Assembly: GCA_027068085.1 (NCBI GenBank)
Contig: JAMOUQ010000055.1
Location: 1 to 64,000 of the forward strand
DNA: 64,000 nucleotides
Direction: 5' to 3'
Source of the DNA: Desulfobacteraceae bacterium
GTDB taxonomy: Bacteria > Desulfobacterota > Desulfobacteria > Desulfobacterales > Desulfosarcinaceae
A model generated the notes under the pieces. That model did not search any database, was not told where the DNA came from, and was given only the letters and a program-made list of their open reading frames with translations. This document shows positions 7,271 to 16,527 of this stretch, piece by piece; the stretch's first letter is position 1; every line of letters starts with the position of its first letter. The position numbers and the translations under genes were made by a program.

Positions 7271-8185
7271 TCATATTTCCAGAGTCCCGACAAGCTGCCT
7301 GACAGATGAAATCTTTTGTTCGGTAACAAATCGCTGCAGCCCTTCGAGCACGTCCAGAGCTGCCCGGGGATTGATGAAACTGGCCGTGCCCACCTGGACC
7401 GCGGTTGCGCCGGCGATGATGAACTCCAGGGCGTCTTCTGCGGTCACGATCCCGCCAACGCCGATAACCGGCACCTTCACCGCCCGGGCAGCCTCCCAGA
7501 CCATGCGCACGGCCACCGGCTTGATGGCCGGCCCTGAAAGACCGCCGGTGACGTTGGCCAGCCTGGGACGGCGGGTCCTGATATCTATGGCCATGCCCGT
7601 CAGGGTATTGATCAGGGAAACGGCGTCGGCCCCGGCATCCTCCACGCTGCGGGCAATGACGGCGATGTCGCTGACGTTGGGCGACAACTTGACTATGACC
7701 GGCTTGGCGGTCTTTTCCCTGACGGCCCGGGTGACCTTGGCCGCCATGGACGGATCGGAGCCAAAGGCAATCCCCCCTTGCTTGACGTTGGGACAGGAGA
7801 TGTTGACTTCCAGGGCCGCCACTTTTGTCACCGGGTCCAGGCGCCGGGCCAACAGGGCGTAATCCTCCACCCGGCGGCCGTAGATATTTACTATCACCGG
7901 GGTATTCAGGGTTTCGAGAAAGGGAAGTTTTTCAGCCAGGAAGACTTCCAGGCCCACGTTTTCCAGGCCGATGGCATTGAGCATGCCGCAGGCCGTCTCC
8001 ACGATCCGGGGCGGCGGGTTTCCGGCACCGGGCTCAATGGACAACCCCTTGACGACGATGGCCCCCAGGCGGTCAAGGTCCATGACATCGGCAAACTGCC
8101 GCCCGTAGCCGAAGGTTCCCGAGGCTGTCATGACCGGGTTGGCAAGCTCCAGCCCGCCGATGTCGACTTTTAAATCACAATCCAT
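7271..8185 (-). CDS. pyrD: Dihydroorotate dehydrogenase, class 1B catalytic subunit
   Basis: A 304-residue FMN-dependent TIM barrel oxidising dihydroorotate to orotate in pyrimidine synthesis. [15 protein letters not shown] near residue 15, [13 protein letters not shown] at ~127-139 with the active-site cysteine, [24 protein letters not shown] and the phosphate-binding [17 protein letters not shown] all match PyrD; the Cys base marks class 1. Class 1B enzymes work with the iron-sulfur flavoprotein PyrK to pass electrons to NAD, but no pyrK is adjacent here. The ~44-base gap to the chalcone-isomerase-like gene suggests co-transcription with it. Confidence 0.93.
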   Translation of the reverse strand: MDCDLKVDIGGLELANPVMTASGTFGYGRQFADVMDLDRLGAIVVKGLSIEPGAGNPPPRIVETACGMLNAIGLENVGLEVFLAEKLPFLETLNTPVIVNIYGRRVEDYALLARRLDPVTKVAALEVNISCPNVKQGGIAFGSDPSMAAKVTRAVREKTAKPVIVKLSPNVSDIAVIARSVEDAGADAVSLINTLTGMAIDIRTRRPRLANVTGGLSGPAIKPVAVRMVWEAARAVKVPVIGVGGIVTAEDALEFIIAGATAVQVGTASFINPRAALDVLEGLQRFVTEQKISSVRQLVGTLEI

Positions 8186-8356
8186 CAGGTTCCATGTCCT
8201 CTGGTTGCCTTTAAACCCGCTTCGGCCTCAACATAGAAAATTCACTTTCACTACGCAAGCCTATTGTGGTACCGTGGCCCACGTAAAGAGCCCCGGCGTC
8301 AAAGGACGCGGTTGCATGTTGAAAGGTACAGACTCGGTCACGGGAGAGTGAAAAGA

Positions 8357-9211
8357 TTGAAAACCGTTCTTGGCATCATAGCTTCACCCCGCAGGATGGG
8401 AAACTGCGAGACCATCGTCAAGGCCGTTTGCCGCGGAATCGGGCAGGAACACCGCCTGAACCTGCTGCGGCTCACCGACTTCGACATCAAGCCCTGCCGG
8501 GCCTGCTACATGTGCCTGTTTGAAGACAGGCGCTGCCCCATCGAAGACGACCTGGAACAGATACTGGATGCAATAGCCGATGCCGACGCAGTCATCCTGG
8601 CATGCCCGGCCTACTTCCTGGCCCCCCATTCGGGCCTGAAACGCTTCGTCGACCGGGGCCTGAGCTTCTACCGCCGGGCCGACCGGCTGTGGGAAAAACC
8701 GGCCCTCGGCATCGGGGTGGCCGGCATAAAGCACATGGAAGGCCATACCCTGCTGGGAATAGAAAACTTTCTCAAGGTCATGCTGGCAGATGTCAAGGCC
8801 GTTGAAATGTTCTACGGCGCCCTGCCCGGAGAAATCCTGCTGGATAAAGACAATATCCAAAAAGCCCGCGGCCTGGGCCGCTCTCTATTCAAACCTGCTC
8901 CCGGACCGGCGCAGCCCTCATGCTCCCTGTGCGGGGGAACGACCTTCAGGTTTCTTGGCCGTGACAAGGTCCGCTGCATGCTGTGCAGCAATACCGGCAA
9001 AATCGATTTTTCCGGCGGCCGGGTGGTGTTCAAAATGGAGAAAAGCCCCCATGTCCTTTTTCTCAGCCGGCAGGAAGCCCTTGATCACAAAAAGTGGCTG
9101 ATCGGCATGAAGCAGGATTTCGCCCTGAAAAAGAAAGACCTGGTCAGGGCTGCTGCCCAATACCGCCGTGACGGAACCTGGATAACACCCGCAAAAAAAG
9201 ACAAACCCTAA
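8357..9211 (+). CDS. Flavodoxin-fold NAD(P)H reductase family protein
   Basis: A 284-residue protein. The N-terminal ~180 residues are an NADPH-dependent FMN reductase/iron-sulfur-flavoprotein domain: VLGIIASPRRMGNCE binds the FMN phosphate, and CRACYMCLFEDRRCPIEDD is the CxxCxxC-type region seen in related iron-sulfur flavoproteins and redox-active quinone reductases. A second part has two pairs CSLCGG and CMLCSN (residues ~196-220), which read as a zinc ribbon. The TTG at 8357 is preferred because GGGAGAG lies eight bases upstream; GTG at 8348 is possible. Likely a cytoplasmic electron carrier or reductase of unknown partner. Divergent from pyrD across a 171-base spacer. Confidence 0.75.
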   Translation: MKTVLGIIASPRRMGNCETIVKAVCRGIGQEHRLNLLRLTDFDIKPCRACYMCLFEDRRCPIEDDLEQILDAIADADAVILACPAYFLAPHSGLKRFVDRGLSFYRRADRLWEKPALGIGVAGIKHMEGHTLLGIENFLKVMLADVKAVEMFYGALPGEILLDKDNIQKARGLGRSLFKPAPGPAQPSCSLCGGTTFRFLGRDKVRCMLCSNTGKIDFSGGRVVFKMEKSPHVLFLSRQEALDHKKWLIGMKQDFALKKKDLVRAAAQYRRDGTWITPAKKDKP

Positions 9212-9278
9212 GTCGAACGTTTCAGAATTCGGCTGAACAGACGGAAAACAGCCCGAGCCTGGGACGGCCCCTGCCTCT

Positions 9279-9303
9279 GCCTGACGTGTGTCAGGCGCCT
9301 TTT
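9279..9303 (+). terminator. rho-independent terminator after the flavoprotein gene
   Basis: A seven-base GC-rich stem (GCCTGAC 9279-9285 with GTCAGGC 9290-9296), four-base loop, then GCC and a short T run. It lies 67 bases after the flavoprotein stop. Confidence 0.6.
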
Positions 9304-9423
9304 AAAAATTCTCGATGCTCAATTTCGGGTAAAGATTCGGCCGCCGGATGACGATGATTGTTCTGGGAAATATCCTGCGGGGAAATTATCGTTTCGATCA
9401 GCACCCAAATATCAGGTATCGAT

Positions 9424-10506
9424 ATGTTACTGCAAAAAAAAACGACTCCCAAAACAGCCGCCCCCGATCCCAGGCTCCGGGATATTCAGGACCGCCTCGA
9501 CGGGCTGTTGCGAATAACCAACACGCTTTTTGATTTTTTGAGAGGTTTTGTCCTCGACCTGAAGGAACTGAAACCGGACCGCTTCCGGAGTCAGCTCGAC
9601 AAGCTCAACAAACTGATCGGATCCGATGAAAAAATCAAAAAAATCGAGCTCGGTTTCGAACGCCAGAAGGGATTTATAAACGAATATATCGAGCGCCAGA
9701 AAAAATATGTCGCCGAGCGCGAAAGGGAGCTCAGGGACATAATAGATCTGCTGGTAAATGCCATGACCGACCTCAACACGGAAAACCGCGAATTTTACCG
9801 GCGGGTCCATTCTCAAAGTGAAAAAATAGAAAAAATATCGCACCTCGACGACATAAAACGAATAAAGAACGCCCTGCGGCACGAAGTCGAACAGATGCGC
9901 GATATCGTCGATCTCAAGGCCGACCAGGACAAACGCAGCATCGACATCCTGGCCCAGCAGGTGGAACAGTTGCGCAATGAGCTCGAAAAGGCCCGGACCA
10001 AGTCCATGACCGACCCTCTGACCGGCGTCTATAACCGCCAGGCCCTGGACGAATATCTGGATGAAAAGGTCAAACGGGCATCAAGGCTCGGCGAAGAATT
10101 CGCCCTGCTCATGCTCGATATCGACGATTTCAAAAAGATCAACGACACCTACGGTCACCTGATCGGCGACCGCGTCCTGATGGCGTTTGCCGGCAAATGC
10201 CGCCAGACCATCAGGTCGGACGATTTTCTGGCAAGGTACGGCGGGGAGGAGTTCGTGATAATCCTGGAAGGGGCCGGCTACCGCAATGCGATGAAAAAGG
10301 CCAAGCAGATCTGCGAAACGGTTGCTTCCGCAAAGTATACTACCGACCAGAACCATAGCGGGCAATACCTTTCCATCACCACCAGCATCGGGGTTACCGT
10401 CTTCCGGAAAAACGATACGGCCGAATCCCTGCTGGAAAGAGCCGATCAGGCCCTCTATGCGGCCAAGCAAAAAGGCAAAAACAGGGCTGTTGGCAGAAGA
10501 TCTTGA
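9424..10506 (+). CDS. Diguanylate cyclase (GGDEF) with N-terminal helical region
   Basis: A 360-residue enzyme that would make cyclic di-GMP from two GTP. The C-terminal ~170 residues hold DPLTGVYNRQALDEYL, LMLDIDDFKKINDTYGH and RYGGEEFVIIL; GGEEF at residue ~273 is an intact active site. RSDD lies exactly five residues before it, which is the inhibitory I-site position, so product feedback is likely. The first ~190 residues are helical and highly charged, probably a coiled-coil dimerisation or signal-input region, with no membrane span. The ATG at 9424 is preferred over TTG 9358. It heads a run with a PHP protein, a HEAT protein and an HD-GYP enzyme. Confidence 0.9.
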   Translation: MLLQKKTTPKTAAPDPRLRDIQDRLDGLLRITNTLFDFLRGFVLDLKELKPDRFRSQLDKLNKLIGSDEKIKKIELGFERQKGFINEYIERQKKYVAERERELRDIIDLLVNAMTDLNTENREFYRRVHSQSEKIEKISHLDDIKRIKNALRHEVEQMRDIVDLKADQDKRSIDILAQQVEQLRNELEKARTKSMTDPLTGVYNRQALDEYLDEKVKRASRLGEEFALLMLDIDDFKKINDTYGHLIGDRVLMAFAGKCRQTIRSDDFLARYGGEEFVIILEGAGYRNAMKKAKQICETVASAKYTTDQNHSGQYLSITTSIGVTVFRKNDTAESLLERADQALYAAKQKGKNRAVGRRS

Positions 10507-10640
10507 TTAACAAGGATTTCTTTTCTATAGTGGGACCAGACTTGCGAAGCATGACTGCAAAAAAACGATTGCGGCGTCAAACTTCAACGGCACCTTCAAC
10601 GACCACTGAAATCGTACCGGGGTGCTTTCAGGGCGATTCA

Positions 10641-11558
10641 ATGATTGAGATAAACCGTGTTGAGTTCCAGAAGCCGGACCTGGAACGTCTTGCCTCCGCC
10701 TGCACTGTCGTCGACATGCATTTTCATTCCCATTACTCGGATGGAACCAGCAGTATCGACAAGATTGCCCAAAGGGCCCGCCAGCTGGGAATCGGCCTGG
10801 CCGTCACCGATCACAACGAAATTAGGGGCGCCCTGGAAATCGACTCGCACAAAGACCTGCTGACGATTCCGGGTATCGAGATCACCACCGCCGACGGCCC
10901 CCATATTCTCGTCTATTTTTACGACACCGGAGAGCTCGAAAAATTTTACCATTATGAGATCGTCCCCCACATGGGCTTTGACGTAATGAGCGCCGTCTCC
11001 CTGACTGTGGAGCAGACCGTCGCCGCCGCCAGGCGTTACCGCTGCCTGGCCTTCGGGGCCCACCCTTTCTGCGCGACCTTTACCGGAATCTGCAATTCAC
11101 AGATCAGTCCGGAAAGACAGCGCGCCCTGCTGGCTGCCGTCGATGGTGTCGAGGTTATCAACGCCAGCAACCTGAACAAATGGAATCTGAAATCGACTGT
11201 CCTGGGATTCAATCTCGGCAAAGCCATGATCGGCGGAAGCGACGGCCACAGCCTGGGACACATGGGCAAGGCGGTAAGCTATGCTGCCTGCCGCCCGGAC
11301 CGAACGGCCTTCCTGGACTCGGTCCGCAACGGACACAACCGGGTGATCGGCAAGGAGATACCCCTGCTGGGTAAAGTGACATCCAATGGCCGCAAGCTCA
11401 GATCCAACATCTCCAACTGCCCCGACCTGCTGGAAAGAAACCTGCGCTACGGTTATGCCCTGTTGCATTCCAAGTCCAGAATGTTCAGGGAAAACGTGAA
11501 ACGTAAATTCAGTGACAGGTTCCGTCACCAACCGACCCATGACGATTTCGGGTTATAA
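10641..11558 (+). CDS. PHP-domain phosphoesterase
   Basis: A 305-residue protein with the PHP metal-binding motifs: DMHFHSHYSDGTSS (HxH, residues ~27-40), AVTDHNEIRG, a conserved GIEITT, GAHPFCATF and the late GGSDGHSLGHMGKA. PHP proteins are trinuclear-metal phosphoesterases acting on nucleotides, histidinol phosphate or nucleic acid ends; this type is close to the stand-alone bacterial 3',5'-nucleotide phosphatases. The ATG at 10641 is used because homology-like sequence begins there; the frame also opens at 10503 (TTG overlapping the GGDEF stop). Context beside c-di-GMP enzymes raises the possibility of degrading signal breakdown products, but this is inference. Confidence 0.8.
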   Translation: MIEINRVEFQKPDLERLASACTVVDMHFHSHYSDGTSSIDKIAQRARQLGIGLAVTDHNEIRGALEIDSHKDLLTIPGIEITTADGPHILVYFYDTGELEKFYHYEIVPHMGFDVMSAVSLTVEQTVAAARRYRCLAFGAHPFCATFTGICNSQISPERQRALLAAVDGVEVINASNLNKWNLKSTVLGFNLGKAMIGGSDGHSLGHMGKAVSYAACRPDRTAFLDSVRNGHNRVIGKEIPLLGKVTSNGRKLRSNISNCPDLLERNLRYGYALLHSKSRMFRENVKRKFSDRFRHQPTHDDFGL

Positions 11559-11572
11559 ACTGCGAATATAGC

Positions 11573-13294
11573 ATGTCAGAGTCATCCACCATCGATACCG
11601 GTCAGCCCAGCACAGACACAGAAGAAATCAATGCCGCCAGGCACGCCGTCATGGTTATGGCCCGCGCGGTCAAAAACCGCTCCATCTATCCCAGAGAACA
11701 CGCCGGAAGCGTGCAGATGATGCGTTCGGCCGTAAGCGGCCTGGAAACATTTCACAAAAAGTTCGGCTCCCTGCGGCTGATGGTTACCAAGCACGCTCTT
11801 TTATATAAGGGGAAGCCGGTCCTGGAGTCGGAGCAGACCAACGACCCCTTTATCTATCCCATGTACCGTGACGGCGTGATCTGGATCGAATTCATGCCCG
11901 GCATGGACGAAAATGAATTCGGGATTTTCCTCGATCTGCTGATCCGGCACAGGCAGATCGAGCAGGAGGCTCAGACGGACTTTGTCACTTCCCTGTGGGA
12001 TGCGGACCTGCCTCATCTTTCCCACGAAGCCGTCGATCCCGAACTGGAAAGCACTCCCCCTCTGGACATAGCCGTATTCCGGATCGTAAGTGAGAATGCT
12101 TCGGAAAAACGGGCCCAGTTCTTTTCCAGCCCTCCGCCAGCCAGGGTTGCCGAGCGGTCTTTGCCGGAACCTCTTTCCGAGTACGACCGGCACAGTATCC
12201 GCCACATGATAGAACAAGAGGATATCCTGACCAAGCCGGAAGACATACTGGACGTCCTGCTCATTCTCCTTGTAAACCAATATTCGGAGAAAGAATTCAA
12301 GACCGTCTTGAAATCAGTGGTGGACACTTTCAGCGAGTCATTGGGCAGGGGTGAGATCAGGTTCTGCGCTCGTTGCCTGCGCTCGATCCAGAGTCTCATC
12401 AGGAAAACCGAGCACAAAAGCCGGTGGCGCTGGAAGCTCCTGGGACAATTCATGGAACAGGTCTGTGCCGTGCCGGGCTGGAAAAAGCTGGCCCAAATAC
12501 TCGCAGAGCATCCCCCGGCCCCTAATGACCGGGAAGCATTGAATTTCATAATCAAATCACTGCCGGAACAGATCATGGAGCCTGCGGCCCATCTTCTTTC
12601 CTCGGCAAAGGACAAGGCCCTGCGCCGGATCCTGGTGGAAGCGGTGGCCCTTCATGCCGAAGCCTGCCCCGATCTGCTGGTAAAACTGCTGAAAGAACTG
12701 AATCCGGATGCCGTCCTGGAGCTGCTGGAAGTACTGGAGCATCTGAAAGAGGATCTTGTCAAACCCGTCCTGATGGAGCTTTCCCGCCACCAGGACGGCA
12801 AAATCCGCGCCAGGGCAGTCTGGATGCTGACCCGCAGGGAAGCAGGCGCTGCGGTTGAACTCTTTTCGCTGATAGACGATCCTGAACCGGCGGTGCGCAA
12901 GCAGATACTTCTTCATCTGGGGCGCCAGAGAAGCCCGGCGGCCGAAGACCTGCTGCTGGAATACCTTAAGCGGCAACAGACAGTTACGAAAGACAAGGAT
13001 CATATCCTGGCCTGCTATCAGGCCCTGGGCAAGTGCGGCAGCAGTCACTGCCTGCCCTTTTTGAAGGAAATGCTGCTGAACTCCGCCTGGAAAGACACCA
13101 TAAACAGAACCAGGGCGATCCATCGCAAGGGGGCCGCCAGGGCCCTGGCCCTGATGGGCACACCTGCAAGCGAAGAAATTTTGCGCAAAGGTCTTGCCAG
13201 CATGGCGCCCAACGTCAGGAAAGCATGCCGCGCGGCCATGGCCGAAGCTCAGTTGAACTCAGGCACCAAAGGTAGAAGTGATGAGCAGAATTGA
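11573..13294 (+). CDS. HEAT-repeat protein
   Basis: A 573-residue soluble protein. From residue ~360 on it is made of short helical pairs typical of HEAT repeats (KIRARAVWMLTRREAG, PAVRKQILLHLGRQRS, MAPNVRKACRAAMAEAQ), which form a curved protein-binding scaffold. The N-terminal ~150 residues (ARAVKNRSIYPREHAGSVQ, then RLMVTKHALLYKGKPVL) resemble the start of the following HD-GYP protein, so the two probably share a domain. The stop overlaps the HD-GYP start by 14 bases, indicating translational coupling. A role as scaffold or partner for the HD-GYP enzyme is the natural guess. No membrane segment is present. Confidence 0.75.
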   Translation: MSESSTIDTGQPSTDTEEINAARHAVMVMARAVKNRSIYPREHAGSVQMMRSAVSGLETFHKKFGSLRLMVTKHALLYKGKPVLESEQTNDPFIYPMYRDGVIWIEFMPGMDENEFGIFLDLLIRHRQIEQEAQTDFVTSLWDADLPHLSHEAVDPELESTPPLDIAVFRIVSENASEKRAQFFSSPPPARVAERSLPEPLSEYDRHSIRHMIEQEDILTKPEDILDVLLILLVNQYSEKEFKTVLKSVVDTFSESLGRGEIRFCARCLRSIQSLIRKTEHKSRWRWKLLGQFMEQVCAVPGWKKLAQILAEHPPAPNDREALNFIIKSLPEQIMEPAAHLLSSAKDKALRRILVEAVALHAEACPDLLVKLLKELNPDAVLELLEVLEHLKEDLVKPVLMELSRHQDGKIRARAVWMLTRREAGAAVELFSLIDDPEPAVRKQILLHLGRQRSPAAEDLLLEYLKRQQTVTKDKDHILACYQALGKCGSSHCLPFLKEMLLNSAWKDTINRTRAIHRKGAARALALMGTPASEEILRKGLASMAPNVRKACRAAMAEAQLNSGTKGRSDEQN

Positions 13295-14765
13295 ATCTCC
13301 CTTGTACGAAAAGCTGATAAGCGCCTTTTTGAGAATTGCACGGGCGGTGCATCTGTATGCCGACAACAACCAGGCCGTTGTCAAGGCTTGCTCGGAATTC
13401 AGGGAAATTCTGGCCCGGATCATGGAAGAAGAACCGGTCAGTCTTCAGATAAGCGACGGCCATATCTACTTCATGGGACAGCGTCTCAGAATCGGGCCCC
13501 GGGCAGCCGTAACGGCCGAGCGCCTGGAGGATTATCTCACCGGCCGGGGAATCTTCGGTATCGTCTGGCAGCCGGAAGCGTTGGACATACCGGCTGAACA
13601 GATGGTGGCCTTCTTCAGAATCCTGGCCCGGGCCGGAGAGCATGAAAATCCCCTGAACCGGATCAGGGAAAGCCTCGATGAAAAATCGATATCCTGGGTC
13701 CGGGTGGAATCACAACAGGATATCAAGGCCAGCCTGCCGGAGACCGCCAGCGACGACGGCAAGACCGCAGGCGTCTCAGGCAACAACGGTAAATCGTCTG
13801 CAAGCCCCAAGGCCAAGCTCTGGGAAAAGGGACGCAAAAGCTACGGCCGCACCCTGTCGATCCTGAAATCCATAGCCGACAAGATAATCTCCGGCAAGCC
13901 GGCCGGTGTGGCCAAGGCCATGCGCCAGATCCAGCAGATCGTGGACATGATAATTGCCGACGAAGAGATCATGATGGGCCTGAGCACCCTGCGGGACCAC
14001 GATGACTACACCTATGTCCATTCGATGAACGTTTCCATCCTGGCCATAGCCCTGGGCCATTTCATAGGGCTTTCCAAACAAGACCTGGCCACCCTGGGGC
14101 TTTGCGGACTTTTCCATGACCTGGGCAAGGTCAAGGTGCCCCTGAAAATCCTCAACAAGCCCGGCAAGCTGAATGCCGAAGAGTGGAAGATAATGGAAAG
14201 GCACAGCCTTGAGAGCGTCCTGGAGATCCTGAAACTGAAAGCGCCGCCCGAACTCAAGGCCCGCCTTTTACTGCCGCCGTTCGAGCATCATCTCAAATAC
14301 GACCTGAGCGGCTATCCCAAGTTTCACCGCCGCAGCCAGGTCAGCCTGTTCGGCCGCATCCTGGCGATAGTCGATGTCTACGACGCCATCACCTCGCCGC
14401 GGGTATACCGCAAAACAAGCCTCAGCCCGGACGAGGCTCTCGACCTGATGTCCGCCGGGGCCGGCAAGGATTTCGACCCTCTCCTGCTGAAAGCCTTCGT
14501 CAACCTGATGGGTGTCTATCCCGTGGGCACCATGGTGAAGATGGATTCCGGCGAGATAGGGCTTGTGGCCCGGCGGCCCGGGGGCAGGCACCTGGACCGG
14601 CCGCGGGTCAGGATACTGATCAGCAACGGCAACGGCGGTTTTGTGCCCGGCAAAACGGTCGACCTTGCAGAAAGAAACGGCCACGCCCGATCCTTCCGGC
14701 GCACGGTGGTGGAAACCATCCACCCCGGGCAGCTCGGGATTCAGCCCGCTGCCTACCTGTCCTGA
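13281..14765 (+). CDS. HD-GYP cyclic di-GMP phosphodiesterase
   Basis: A 494-residue protein. The C-terminal half has the HD-GYP set: HSMNVSILAIALG, LFHDLGKVKVPLKILNKPG (HD at residue ~278), MERHS, HHLKYDLSGYPKFHR (GYP at ~345) and the late DVYDAITSPRVYR. These bind two or three metals and hydrolyse cyclic di-GMP. The N-terminal ~150 residues (RIARAVHLYADNNQAVVKA, LQISDGHIYFMGQRLRI) look like the domain at the start of the upstream HEAT protein. A ~90-residue tail after HD-GYP may be a PilZ-like or unknown beta domain (VYPVGTMVKMDSGEIGLVARR). The ATG at 13281 is chosen; a GTG at 13278 is adjacent. Confidence 0.9.
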   Translation: MSRIESPLYEKLISAFLRIARAVHLYADNNQAVVKACSEFREILARIMEEEPVSLQISDGHIYFMGQRLRIGPRAAVTAERLEDYLTGRGIFGIVWQPEALDIPAEQMVAFFRILARAGEHENPLNRIRESLDEKSISWVRVESQQDIKASLPETASDDGKTAGVSGNNGKSSASPKAKLWEKGRKSYGRTLSILKSIADKIISGKPAGVAKAMRQIQQIVDMIIADEEIMMGLSTLRDHDDYTYVHSMNVSILAIALGHFIGLSKQDLATLGLCGLFHDLGKVKVPLKILNKPGKLNAEEWKIMERHSLESVLEILKLKAPPELKARLLLPPFEHHLKYDLSGYPKFHRRSQVSLFGRILAIVDVYDAITSPRVYRKTSLSPDEALDLMSAGAGKDFDPLLLKAFVNLMGVYPVGTMVKMDSGEIGLVARRPGGRHLDRPRVRILISNGNGGFVPGKTVDLAERNGHARSFRRTVVETIHPGQLGIQPAAYLS

Positions 14766-14772
14766 GCACCGG

Positions 14773-15795
14773 CTAATACCATTTCACCTGCCGGGGGTCG
14801 TATCCCAGCCAAACGGTCGCGCCGGGAACGACGGAATCGAGACCCGGCCTGTCTTCAGGACCGATATTGACCGCAAAACGGATATTGCCGGCCACCACCG
14901 TGGCCACCAGCCGGTCCGAGTTTTTTTCGATGCCGATCTGGATCAGGGTCCCCTCAAGCCGGGAAAGATCCGGGGAGACAAGCGACGCCCTGCTGCTCAA
15001 AGTAAGCTGATGCGGGTCCAGGACCGCCACAGCGGTTTCCGGGTCATCCGGCCGGCCGGCCGCCTTGAGGCGCTGTCCATCGGGCAGGATCTTTTCGACC
15101 CCGCCATCTCCGGCCGGTTTCCACGGCCCGAACACCAGAGTCACCGGGCCGGACCCCAGCAGGTGGCCCCTGAAAAGATGGCGGATATCGTCGCAGACTT
15201 CGTTCAGCCACAGCCAGTCATGGCTGGCGATCACCAGGGTGGTATCCCACTGTTTCCTGGCCTGGAGGGAAGCTTCCTTGATGAGCTGGGCACTTGCGGC
15301 GTCCACACTGGAGATGGGTTCATCCAGCAGCAACACCCTCGGTCTTAAGGCCAGACGGGCTGCCAGGGCCACCCGCTGGGCCTCGCCGCCGGACAATTGG
15401 TCCCATCGCCTGGCGGCAAATTCCCCGGGCGCCAGGCCCACCATCTCCAGCGCCTCCCAGACCCTGGACTGAAGATCCATGCGCCGGCCGCGTATCACAA
15501 GCCCGTAGGCGACATTCTGAAAGACACTGCGTTTGAGCAGGTAGGGTGTCTGGGGCAAAAGGGTCACCTGGCGGACACGGGGATCGAAGGGCCGGGCCGG
15601 ATGGCCGTCGAAGCGTATCTCTCCCCGGCGGGGCTCTTCCACGAACGCCAGCAGCCTCAGCAGGGTGCTTTTGCCGGAGCCGTTGGGACCGATCAGCCCG
15701 GTGATCGATCCGGCCGGGATCTCCATCTGCCCGATCTGCAAGACCGGCTTGTGGTTATAGTCATGGGACAGGTTGTCTGCTTGGTAAAGGGGCAT
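14773..15795 (-). CDS. tupC: Tungstate/molybdate ABC transporter, ATP-binding protein
   Basis: A 340-residue ATPase. Walker A GPNGSGKST at residue ~36, signature LSGGEAQRVALAARL, Walker B VLLLDEPISSVD and the switch histidine in VIASHDW are all present. The last ~110 residues form a small beta domain (LTLSSRASLVSP...IRFAVNIGPEDRP) like the TOBE oxyanion-sensing domain of ModC/WtpC. It energises the TupB permease at the inner membrane. The gene starts three bases after the tupB stop, on the same strand as tupA and the regulator. Tungstate is preferred to molybdate because of the TupA family; oxyanion specificity needs binding data. Confidence 0.88.
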   Translation of the reverse strand: MPLYQADNLSHDYNHKPVLQIGQMEIPAGSITGLIGPNGSGKSTLLRLLAFVEEPRRGEIRFDGHPARPFDPRVRQVTLLPQTPYLLKRSVFQNVAYGLVIRGRRMDLQSRVWEALEMVGLAPGEFAARRWDQLSGGEAQRVALAARLALRPRVLLLDEPISSVDAASAQLIKEASLQARKQWDTTLVIASHDWLWLNEVCDDIRHLFRGHLLGSGPVTLVFGPWKPAGDGGVEKILPDGQRLKAAGRPDDPETAVAVLDPHQLTLSSRASLVSPDLSRLEGTLIQIGIEKNSDRLVATVVAGNIRFAVNIGPEDRPGLDSVVPGATVWLGYDPRQVKWY

Positions 15796-15798
15796 GGC

Positions 15799-16485
15799 TT
15801 ACTTCCGGCGTAAAAACGATACCGAGACATTTACCGTCAGGGCGATCATGATCAGCACCAGGCCCAGGGCAAAGCCCATGGCAAACTGTCCCTTGCTGGT
15901 TTCCAGGGCGATGGCGGTGGTAACGGTACGCGTTTGCCACTTGATGTTTCCGCCCACCATCATGGAGATGCCCACCTCGGTCATCACCCGGCCGTAGGCC
16001 GTCAGGCCGGCGGCCAGAATCCCGTGCCGGACCTCCCAGAGGCTGGTCTTCAACAGCCTCAGCCTGTCCGCCCCCAGGGATATGAGGGTCACCCGCAGCT
16101 GACGGTCCATCTGCTCGACGGCTGAAGCGCACAGGGCGGTCACAATCGGCAGGGCCAGAATCGTCTGGCCGATGGCGATTCCCTTCAGGGTAAACAGCAA
16201 TCCCAGATCACCCAGAGGGCCCCGGCTGGATACAAAGGCGTAGACCAGCAGACCGATGAAAACCGTGGGCAGGGCCAGCATGGTATCGACTGTCACCCTG
16301 ACCTGTTTTTTGCCCGGAAAATCGGTATATCCCAGGACGAACCCGGCCGGAATCCCTATTGCCAGGCTGACCGCCATGGACATGGACGACACCTTGACCG
16401 TGGCCGCCACCGCCGAATAGGTCTGGCTGTCACCGGACAAAAGGAGCCTGAAGGCTTCCAAGATGCCTTGGCTGATAAAATCCAT
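15799..16485 (-). CDS. tupB: Tungstate ABC transporter, permease
   Basis: A 228-residue integral membrane protein with about five spans (e.g. MAVSLAIGIPAGFVLGY, AIGQTILALPIVTALCAS, LGLVLIMIALTVNVSVS). The EAA-type loop that contacts the ATPase is RVTLISLGADRLRLLKTSLWEVRHGI near residue 140. Length and lack of extra domains match TupB. It sits between tupA (42 bases upstream) and tupC (3 bases downstream), so the three genes form one operon. Confidence 0.88.
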   Translation of the reverse strand: MDFISQGILEAFRLLLSGDSQTYSAVAATVKVSSMSMAVSLAIGIPAGFVLGYTDFPGKKQVRVTVDTMLALPTVFIGLLVYAFVSSRGPLGDLGLLFTLKGIAIGQTILALPIVTALCASAVEQMDRQLRVTLISLGADRLRLLKTSLWEVRHGILAAGLTAYGRVMTEVGISMMVGGNIKWQTRTVTTAIALETSKGQFAMGFALGLVLIMIALTVNVSVSFLRRK

Positions 16486-16527
16486 CTATACCTTAAATTC
16501 CAAACACGCCCGACTCAGGCAAAGACC

